Shown here piece by piece: positions 13,991 through 25,600 of a stretch of DNA of 64,000 nt. The notes under the pieces were generated by a model. The model made no database searches. It was not told where the DNA came from and saw only the letters and a program-made list of their open reading frames with translations. The stretch lies in NCBI GenBank assembly GCA_025642065.1, contig JAODUP010000833.1, positions 113,718-177,717 on the forward strand, in the 5' to 3' direction. The position numbers and the translations under genes are program-made. Each line of letters begins with the position of its first letter. Positions within the stretch are counted from its first letter, which is position 1. The stretch is from Paralvinella palmiformis. Lineage: Eukaryota > Annelida > Polychaeta > Terebellida > Alvinellidae.

Positions 13991-16591
13991 ACAATAATGT
14001 ACACAAAAGCATTGCTCAGACTTGGCTGTCCCAATTCACAAGCATTGGTCTGCTGTGGAATAAGAGTTATATGTACCGAAGCTGCCCTAAACAAGTTCTG
14101 ACCAGTTATATAAATTTGTTTGCACTGGTTGGTGAAATAGGTACGAGTGAGAGATGGAGTGAGTGCTTTGCTTTGCCTGTCTGCTGGTCAAATGTAGGAC
14201 AAACGACCAGTGGCGATTTCCTAGAGAAACAACAGACAAATAAAGGTAGGACTCAAGACAAGAACCCACATCTGGAGGTTTATAGGGCTGTGTTATGATA
14301 ACCACTATCAAAGTGCCAGCATATGACAAAGAAGCACCTCCATATGATAATGAGAGGTTCAGATTGAGTTCTTTTACCAAACAATGAAAAAACACAATAG
14401 ACACAGGTAACAAGGGAATTTGATCCCACAACCACCGGCTTATGAAATAATAAAGAAGTTCCTTTGTTGTTGACCAATGACAGATGGCTTAATAAAGACG
14501 AGCATAATAGATCACTGTTATGGGGAATAAAAACTATTCAGTAAATAACTTACTACCCGGTGTAATATTTACATCAGAAGCTCAACTGATAAATATCTAT
14601 TGAAATGTTCTATCTAGTAATAATCTTCACTTATCTTCTATTGTGTGTGTGTGTGTCTGTGATATAGTGTCTGCTGACAAAAATAAAATTAACCAATCAC
14701 AAAACCCAATATGTTGTCTTATTATAAACAACATCATCTGGAGAAAATTCATGGTGTTCATTCGACATACTAGAATGACAGCTCAATTAATCCAATGCCA
14801 GTGTTTAATTGACCACATCTTCTGTTTTGTTACAAAAAAACATAATTATAAACACTTTAAACACTGATCACTATTATTATTCGGGCATGAGAGTGGCATT
14901 TGAAAAGAAAATCCTGAAATGGAGGAAAGGATGTTGCAGAACGGAGTGAACCAAATGAACCTGGGGGGGGGGTAAATTAGGGTTTTGTCCATTGTTAAGA
15001 CTATCTAAGACTACTTGAGTGGGGATAAAACGTGACTTTTGAAAGAACCATCAGTCCACATCTCCAAAACGTTAATTTCTGCTTTGGAAAAACCAGAAAT
15101 CTGGTAAAAACCGGAAACTCTCATCCCTGATTAGTATACACGGAAGATTACGGTGCTTACTTCCTGAACAGTCTCATCATATAACACTTCAGTTAGAAGA
15201 GATCTAAACGTTTCCAGCTGATTCTGAAGAAAAAAAAATATTTGTATATTAAAAACCAAAAAAATGGAAATTAAAAGGAAAGATCAGACAGCATTATAAG
15301 AACTTTACTAAAAAAATATTTTATTCGTGCAAATTCATAATATTAAGTTTAGCATGATTTAACATCAGATAACATAACTGAATAATGTGACACAATAACT
15401 GAATTGATCAACTTCTAATAAACATTAACATAAAATTATGACAATAAGTAAAACAATTCCCATTATTTATAAACAATATTTAACAGAAACAAATGATAAT
15501 TCAAATATTTTCAAGATTTATTAATTTTTGAAGAACAAAGAAGTAAAGAATCCAAGCTCTGAATTATTTTGGTGTATTACAGAAAAGTAATAACATGTGA
15601 TCAGTTTTATTAACAATTGTGATCTGCAACAACAATAATAATAATAATAATATACGAAATTTATATAGCGCCCTATATAACCTGTAAGAAGGTTGCTCTA
15701 AGGCGCTTGACAATAAATCATTATATGGATGTAACAGATTTACATCGTTCTTTCCAACCAAATACATAATAGAGAAGAGCATGGGATTTAGTAAAGACTA
15801 GGAGCTCTGACAAGATCTTGGATCCATATCATCTAAACAACATTCTTGAGCTCTCATAACAGTGAATAAAGTGGCCACTTCAGGTGTCATTCAGCGAATA
15901 AATTATAAATTAACAACATAATTGGAACGTTAAACAAATAATTCACACCATAATGGAAGATAATAGATGATTGGTATGGGGAGATTTTTATCTTCCTCGA
16001 TATAAGCTAAACTTCTCAAGCGTAACATTACAAGACCTAAAACTTGGAGCATCATCTACCTGAAATTGAGCTCCTAATAACTTGTGTGCGATGTCCTGCT
16101 CTTGGTTAACTGTTGCTTTGCAAAATTGGCTCAGTGCTTGAAGAAAGTTTGATTTGTCGGCCGACTAGAATGGGAGAAAAGTGAAATGTTACAGCGAAAT
16201 ATTCAACGTTATGAGTGTTCATTCGTAAACACGAAGGTGTCATCTGCTGATATTGTAAACCGTTTAATAATTTATGTTGAATAAATACAAGATAAACGTC
16301 CTTACAGTGCAACATATTACGAGTGTAAAATGGTGAACGTATAACACAAAACAAAATATGAGGAATAAGGGAATCTTGGTGAAGATGCATTTGAAAAGAG
16401 ATAACAACATTTGTATATCAATCTTTAATATCATACTCTTATTGTACAGTGGCTATGGGGAAATTAACTTTGACCTTTAACTGCCTTAGAAATAAACAGT
16501 TATTATTATTATTTTAGCATCATAATCAAGTTTAATTGTGCTAGAAACCTAAAGAAATATGCACAGCACAGCAAAAAGCATTTTCTGTGCA

Positions 16592-16622
<31 letters not shown>

Positions 16623-19600
16623 CTGTGTGCATACATGTGCAGAGAGTAAATATTACAGAGCCTAAATTGACAAAGTGAGTTTCAAGAACTTTACAAAAAC
16701 CGCCTCCATTTACCTGTTTAACAGTTGCCATAATCTTTGCCAGCAACATAATGCTACAGGTTTCTGGTGGATAATGAACTTGTCTGAAAATAATACACAT
16801 TATACATAAGTGTATTTGTTATATATACAGTCTAACCTGCTCTAAACGGCCACTTGTGGGGACTCGCTGAAAGTGGCGTTTATAGACGGGTGGAGCTTCC
16901 AGACAGGTTGAACTCCAGGCACTTACTGTTCATTTGAAACTTTCAGGGCTGAAAGCTGTGTCATATGGCTGTATACAATTGCAATAAAATGAAGCTTATG
17001 AATAAACCTATGATTGGCAGATTAAGTCAAATTCTGGATTTTGTTAAGTTCTACCAACTTTGCAAGTTAATAATTTCAAAACACTGATAGTTAGCAATGT
17101 TCAAACAATACAATTGCAATCTGTTTATGGTAATAATAAAAAACACATATAAAAAAGAATACACATATAACCTGTACTCGGAATTTAACCACCAAAACCT
17201 GAAATAATTATGTTATGTCTTTTATTTGTGGGATTATATCAGCATGTGAGATAAGTGATAGGTGAAAACAATGCTGTGTGGTAGAGCTCAGTTCTCTTCT
17301 ACCCAAGCTTCCTTCCACACTAAAATTAATTTTCAAAATATGCACATTTTCCAGGAAGTATTGCAAAAGGTATCAGCTGCCTCTCTGTCTATTTGCTTTA
17401 AACTGCAACAGATTCGTGAAGGGAAAAATATGAAGAAGACGATTTCTGGAACTAAATACCCAATAAGCATTAGTTTTACAAATTTAGGCTTGCTCATTCA
17501 AGAATCAAAACAGAAAATTTACTTGTGATGATATCTTTGGTGATTTTTGCAATTCAATTTTATGACTTCAACTGATCGATTCTGATTTTCTTAAATCATC
17601 ATGGTCCTAGTCCAAATAGATTTGTATGTTACTGAAATCGCTAAAGAGAACTAGATGCTGAAATATCTTAAGAAGATAGTCTTTCTCTCTTGTAATAAGA
17701 AGCATCTATCAAGCTGTCAGATTTATGTAAATGAACCAATGACTATGTCTGTTAATAGTGTAGTAGTAGTTTGGTTGAGTATGGGGGGGGAGGTTAAGAT
17801 CACGAGGATAGCTAAACCAGAACATCTAAGACCCAACTTGATCAGGATCAAGATGGCTATATAATCCTTGTAACATTTGATGTCGAACACATGACTTTTT
17901 TCCTTCCATCCATACAGTTTGGCATTCCAGGAATGGCTAACCTTGAGTGATTAGAATGATTTCCTGATAGTTTACCAGGTAGAGTTCGTGAGTATTATTG
18001 TGGGATTTGGGATTACTTTTATAACCATTACACATTTAAATCATATTATCTGAGAGTGAACTGTTCCTTTAAACCATTTTTTTAAATAATGAGTTCAAAG
18101 TGCTTGTGAATTGATGTTAACTCATCTGTTGGTGCTGCCATTTTGAAGCCATACACACACACCAGACATTCCTCGCATCAGTAAGTACAAACTGTTCGTA
18201 TGACCCAGTTGTAATAATGTAAACAAGAATCAGCAAAGGATTTAATTTCGGAAAAAAAAATGTATTCATGAATATTACAGTATATTTGGCCAAAACAGCT
18301 TCACATGTTAACAAAATCACTTAAGAAAATCATACAATGAAATTCCTTATCAAGACCCTTTGTACTCTTCTAGTGTGAAATGTTTACTGAGCTGTCGGAT
18401 TTATGTAAATGAACTGACGACTGCATCATTTAGCAGGTAGTTTGCAGATTAAGTCTGTACACTTTCATAGAAATACTAACAACTTGAAAGCCTCATTAGC
18501 ATATTACATACTTCCACGCTTCTTGTAGTTTCAGTAATGGATGGCTATTGTCAGAGGCTGACTGGCCAAGACACAACACTTTGTGATATTGTGATAATGC
18601 TGACTGTTCGCATTCTCTGCTGCAGTAGCTCACCTGCAATTTACAAAAGCTTTATTTGAAAAATATACATTAACAAGATGTATTAAAATGCGCCAACAGC
18701 AATAAGAACGAGGAGGAACCATGGGTCACTCGTTTCAACCAAAAATCAGGAAGGCATGAGCAAAATCAGTCAGGAAAAAGCCCTTACTTTCATTTGTTGT
18801 ATAAAAAAATTCACCACTTGAACAACCAGTGTACATCAAATGGGACTGGCGGTCCACTGATGGTGTATAATCCACATGGTTCTAGGTTCAGTCCCAAATT
18901 TTTAATTTGAAGTGGATGGTGCGAGATCTTAAAGTCAAGAAATTTAGTAGTCCCAGTTTTTTTAATTTTACAATACTCCTCCAATGATAATTATCTAAAC
19001 TTCTCATATTTCTTTTAGCAATTTGCTTGTTGTCAAGTTTTCAGTCCATAAAAATTAAATGGTGAATCATATTGTTAACATAAGTGAAAAAAACATATAT
19101 TCCCCAAGATTTATTTAAATTAATGCTAACAATTAATCTATTTCAAAAAGCTTAAAACCTATTTATACAGAGTTAAAAATTTTAATTACTGTATATTTAT
19201 TTTGTCTTTTGCTCTTATCATACAGTATTAGACAAAAGGTTTGGAATGCAAAATAGCTGTAATTATATACATACTTGAAAATTATCTAGTGATACTCTAG
19301 AAAGGGTATATGCATCTATATACTTGTAATATTTAACTGTAGATATCTGTATTTGTGCCACTGAGCTCAATCCTTTTCAAGGATATTAGCACTATAGGAG
19401 TCTGTTATTATTATTATTATTATTATGTATTCATTCATATAAATAGGTCTTAAGAAAATAAAGCACCTTAAAGATATTAATAAAACAATATTTAAATAGA
19501 AAGGATATGTCAAAAATATAACTAAATCCAATTCCGTTGTGTTTTCAGCAAGTAAATATCTACCCATAAGTTTTCCTTCAGCAAATATGCTAACTTCATT

Positions 19601-22600
19601 TGATCGTGTTTAGAATGAGCTCATGTTGCAGAATAAATTCTCATTTCTGTTCTTTTCTTGTTTATATAAAATTACTAACAAAGTAGTGCAATTATAATAT
19701 TCATGCATCAGGATCAATAATTAGTGGCTTATTATTAGTAGACCTGTAAGTTAGATGGCAGTGATTTCATTTCTGGCTAAATGCCTCAAAAAATGCTTCA
19801 ATGTATATGATACCATGTGCTCACTTGACAGTGCTGACACGTAGTGTGTTTTTCTTTCATTGTTTCACAACATTCTTGATGTGGCAGCTCCAGGTTTGGT
19901 GAGTTTGTCAGTCTGCGGCAAGCTTCCTCCGCTGTTTCGAGTGGTTGTAGACAATGATCACACGCAGTATAATTGTAGAATGCATTCCAGAGAAACTGGG
20001 CGCACACGAGTGGCTGTTCTTCAAAAAGTACTTCTCCTTCTTTGAAGTCACTTGTAGCGAAAAGCCCTCGACCCTAGGAATAAAATAGTGACTGGGGTTT
20101 GAAAAATAAAGCACTGTTCATCAAATGCTTCAATATGTGGTCATTATCAAGTTCAACACTTGCCTTAAAATTTCCAAACAAAAACATCTTTACAGCAAAA
20201 TAATAAATAGTTGTTTCCTGATTTGTATTGTCATATAACTTAACTATTATAGATATAAATCTATGCAAGTTGATACTGGTGTTCAGAAAAAAGGTCCACA
20301 TCCAAAAAAAATTCTATGTGTTTAAGTATGACCATAACTTTAGTGGTTTCACTGCAATTTTTGACAATGCCCCACTACTAGCTTATAGATTGATTATAAA
20401 AAGGGGATTAAATCATTTGTTTTTGTTTTGTTTAAAAATACACCACACAATGAACCTACATGCTATATAATGTCATATATTGCTAATATTTGATATATTT
20501 AAGAGAGCATGAATTTTCTTGCTGTTCCAGTCTTATAGTTATAGATGTCTTTATTTGGAAAGTTTTAAATGCAGGCATAGCACAGAATTATAGAAATACT
20601 GGAAAAATTCCACTGAAGATCTAGCATTTGTAGACTTTAAAAACATTTATCATATCCCTGAACACATCTACAAAGATCTCCTGCATGCATATGCACAGAT
20701 TAAATTTTTTTAACACAGTGATGATTGGTGTTTTACAGCCACTTTTGTGCGCATGGTATTGATAGGCTAAATGGGCTCCAAAGGTAATGAAGCGAATTCA
20801 AAGATGAAATAACCTTCAGACATGTCCACGCCGAGATTCGAACACAGGTGGTAGTGATCTGTGGTCCAACACACTACTGCTAGACCATGGAGGCGTCCTA
20901 CTTGTAAGACAGTAGGCTATATAAATAACAAGATAATCATAGTTTTTACATTGTATATTTGTTTAATTGTATCTGTTTCCATAGTAACCCAGTAATAAAC
21001 AACAGAACAAAACTTCACCTGTAGACTTCCAACAACCATCGGTATACCACATTTTGTGTTTGAGAAGAGAAGCTACAAAAAAAAACACATTATTGTGCTT
21101 TTTTACAGTTTTTAACATGAATTGGACTATTGTATATTTTAATCACTTCTTACTGAGCCAGCAAACAATTGGCTGCATTCGGAGACTGGCCGTCCAGTCA
21201 GGTACAATTTGTTTTATGTGTCAGTTATATCATCTACTCATGTTTCTACTAAAACGTTTAATTGCAATTGATTTGTTTCATTCGATGTTTTGAAAACATG
21301 TGCCAGCAATAATTAACAATTTCAATACATCATTAACTGTCTTCGCATTTTGTTTTATGTATAAACTTTGCTAATATTTTTGGATGTGAAATCAGTTCAA
21401 CATCCACATATCTCTACCAGTAGTTCAACGTTCTTGATAATTTCAACATGTGACCCCATGTCTGGTGCTCACTGAGAGCAGTTATATTGTAATGATTAGC
21501 TAGTCAGTTAGTAGTTAAATATTTGGCAGTGAGCTCATTCCCCACTGCCTGATATCATTGATTGCAATAGCATCATACAACCAGATGATTTAACCAATTT
21601 ACCCACTGCCTAGAGAAATACAAGACAATATAACACACAATGATAAACCCCACTAACTAAACCACTGACTGTCTGAATATTTGGGTAATATACATTTAGC
21701 AACAAGACGCAGAGCTGCCAACATTTGAAAATTGAAGAGCAATAATTTTCATGCAAAACACGACCTACGGCTCACATGACACCATACATCATAAAACCTT
21801 TTGTGAAAGGTTCAACTGCTTTTTTCATTTAATCAGATTTTCCCCACATTTAATAACAATTATTAAGTCATCACAAGTCTGCACTTTCAGTACATGATTA
21901 CCCTACATATTCTACACCATACTAAAATCTGACTGACATTGTAATTTGAATCATCACTGACTCATATCTCCACAAGAACATTTGTTTCAGTGCGACCACT
22001 CACTGCCATATTTTTTCGCTATCTCTGTATCAGGAAACATTATACAAAAGAGAGGATCTCCAGCATAGGTAAAACCTGTCACCCCTAGAAAATCTTGGGC
22101 CATCCTAGAAAAATTGGACCATTCCAATTCTCTGGCCCAGCAAAGGCATTGAATCCATGCGGTCTAGAGCAACTGCCATGTGATCGGCACCACAGAGGCT
22201 GTACTGAACGAGTGGCAGCCTGGGGACACTCCCCGAAATACAAGCAAGCAAGCCGTGTGATACAATGTACAGCTAAGACAGCGACAGAATTGCACAGTAT
22301 GGAAATATTACAGGAAAAAGGCAGATTTATGGTAGTTTTCTGAGTGCAAGCATAATGGCATAATGAAGAACAGAAAATCGTAATTATTCCACAAGAAATC
22401 GTAATTCACCACGTTTAAGATTGTGAGATAAAAGATTGAGATTATTTATTTCTGGTATCTGTACAGTGATATACATTATAATGCTGAATAAATTTGATTT
22501 GATAATGACTGTTTTGTAGTAATAACAACATGTATGTATCACTGTGAAGAGATAGTATGTCTCAGTCTCAGCAAGTGGTGGATTAGTTAGTTATTCTTGA

Positions 22601-25600
22601 GCAGATATGTTGGCAGACCATCAGTAGTATAAATTCGCATGGCTATTGATAATGTTATCATTTACATATACTCTCTTGAGGTGCACATATGACATACAAA
22701 TAAATACTTTGCAAATGCTGAATATTGTGGTCAGACAAACTGTTTTATCTTGAAGTTGCGAAGTGTTATCTTACACATTATTACATAACATTCAACAAGT
22801 TCAATGGAGGTAGACCGCAAGATTCTGTCTGGCAGCATCTTAGATCTGCGATGGTGGCTAGAAAAGAGTATGCAAAATGCAAGATGTGCAATAATCAGCA
22901 ACTTGCCAAAGCTTATCGCCCCAATTTACATCATGTCAAGTGTAGTGTTGTACACCAGTTACCAGGGGCTGAACTCATTCCTAAATGACATCTGCATAAC
23001 GTGCATGTAAACATAGTCTAAGACACAGAACTGTCAAAAGCATATTACTCACTTATCAGTTTTGTACTTATCGCAATTTTGTTAGTCGGAACCTGACAGA
23101 ATTATTATTATAATGTCAAACTGGGTTGGAAGTATACAGCACTCCTAAACTAGATTTTAAAATGCCATTACATAATAAATGGGGCTGAGTTGTCTTAGTG
23201 TTAAACCATTATTGATTTGAGTCGTGTACTTTTAAGGGAAGAGTTTACCATCAAATAATATGATTTAAATGTATAATGCTTATAAAAGTAATACCAAAAT
23301 TCCAAAATAATAACCACTAACTCCACCTGGTATCATAGATATAAGGAAATAATCCTAATTACTGGAGAGTAGCCAGTACAGTTTCCTCCAATGCCAGATT
23401 GTATGGCAGGAAGAAAAGGTTAAGACATCCTCATGACCTTAATCTTCCCCCATGTTAAACCTACTAACTAACTGACCCCATTATTAGTTCATTTACATAA
23501 ATCTGACAGGTAATACAAACAGCTTGTAATAAGTTACTTCAGATTTCAGCCATATTCAGGATCATCTGGTATGGCTTACGGAATACTGCCACACAAAGTG
23601 CTCCGATTTTAAGGTTTTCTTTTTATTGAAGACATGACTGTGTGAAGAGACTAGGCGGGTTTTCTGGCAACATGTAGCTCCCTCGACAACATTGTATGAA
23701 AGCTCAGGAAGATCATCTGCGAAAACAAAAGCTGGTAATTTGTTACCAATGTCCAGGTGTTCGAGGATTTCAGGCACCACAAAACTACAGTGAGTTATGT
23801 CAGTCATGATACTGATATCAGGCACAGCTGGAGTGTATGGAGTAGCTGGTGACATGGGAGGCATACGGATCGCAAAACCTGGCGAGCATTAACTCGCGTT
23901 CATAGTGGTAAGAAGCCCGGGGGCGGTGTTATCAAAGGTTGTTTGGAAGGACCTGCCTCTGGTGAGTTTAGTTCGCTGTTCAGGCAGCGTCTTTTATCAG
24001 GCACAGTCTCTGACATTATCTCCATTGTCATATCTACAGCCATATCTTTTTCTTCACGTTTACAATGGTCACATAACCAATCAAAATCCGAATGGTCGGT
24101 TTTGGGTTGCATGTAATCTTCGCAGGAAATAGTAGTATTGCAACTAATGTGACACCACCTCTTGCACACATCACAGCTAACAGCTAAACTGTTTCCACGA
24201 ACACCTTCAGTGCAGACAATACATGGATAGTTGGGAGCCATCTTGCAAATGCAGCTCAATATATTTTTGTTTTTGCCTTTGCATGTACGTACGTACTGAC
24301 AACTAAGTTATGAATGATTTATTAGAAATAATCTAGGCTTTTATATGTTATGAATAACTTACTAATTAAATAAAAATGATTAGAATTTATTACCAACTGT
24401 GAGTGACGCAGGCTAATAGCAATTAATGAGTAGGTACTGGAAAGTGACATGTGTCAGTCATCTGACTTTGATCAAATTGCGATCATCCACTGATCATCCA
24501 CTGAGGCAACATTATTATGTTAATTCTATTGTGGAGTAGGTACTCCATTCTATAAAGATAAATCATAAAATATTTATCTTTATGCAAAAAATTTAACTTT
24601 CACTTATTTTATGAAAACTGATATGACAGTTTAACAAAAGAAGCTGTTGATCATAATCAATGAATTTAAATCTAATAATAGTCGTAGTATAGTATATTTT
24701 GTTCAATAATAATGCAGGGCACCTCCGTGGTCTTAGCGGTAGCGTGCTGGACCACAGATCACTACCAACTGTGTTCGAATCCCGGCACGGGCATATCTGA
24801 AGGTTGTTTCATCTTTCACTTCGTCTCATTACCTTTGGAAGTCGCTCGGCCCATTTAGCCTACCTTGTGCACAAAAGTGGCCGTAAAACATCAATCATCA
24901 TCTTCAATAATAATGCAGAATCAATTAGTTCAATCAGGTGATAGTGAGTTAGAAACGTATTTAATAAATATACAATTGAACACTAGACCAACCCTGCAGC
25001 CATTAGATTTAATAACTGTTCTTTTCATGTTTGTTCATTCTCCAATCATGGAGGTTAATAAATAATATTTTTAATAATGGCGAAATGTCCAATAGGGCGA
25101 AGTGTCTTGGGGGCGAGATGTCCAAGACTGGCAAGAGGGCGAGGTGTCCACAGACCAGATATACATATAGTCAATTAACCAGCACATTGAAATGGATCAT
25201 TTAATATGTGGTTGATTGTGTTCATATTTTGACATCAATTTACGTTTATAATTTGTGTGAGCATATTTATATTAGATTCTAGACGTTTAGTCCTGTAACA
25301 TACTCAGATACTGTTCCTTAAAATTTTAATCAAGTTTGAGTTGACATTACCAAGTCCAAGTCTTATGAGTTAACTAAAACTAAAGATCTAGCATAATTAA
25401 TAAATTATAAGGTCAAACTCTGAAACTGGATTAGATATGGTTGAGTAGATATATATCTACTAGAAGCTATATCGATGAACTCGGAATGACAGATGTCAAA
25501 TACTAATTAGATAGATCCACTAGCCTATACTACTAGAGGGTCTACATCTAGACTACTATCTAGATCTAGATAGTATACCAGATCAAGCCTGAAACCGTGA

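Larger units (their letters stand above)
13795..15160. other. SMYD5 intron 6
   Basis: AT microsatellite and a MITE (14883-15129). A weak tRNA-like box B lies near 14415. No exon. Confidence 0.6.
15224..16713. other. SMYD5 introns 5 and 4
   Basis: Split by exon 5 (16060-16164). A TATATAGCGCC repeat fragment lies at 15640-15720 and a TG repeat at 16592. Otherwise plain AT-rich. Confidence 0.6.
16784..19824. other. SMYD5 introns 3 and 2
   Basis: Interrupted by exon 3 (18512-18633). Contains a short MITE at 16828-16915, the dispersed repeat 17655-18090, and a CAGTATTAGACAAAAGGTTT stretch at 19223 that resembles a Tc1-type terminal repeat. No further exon. Confidence 0.6.
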
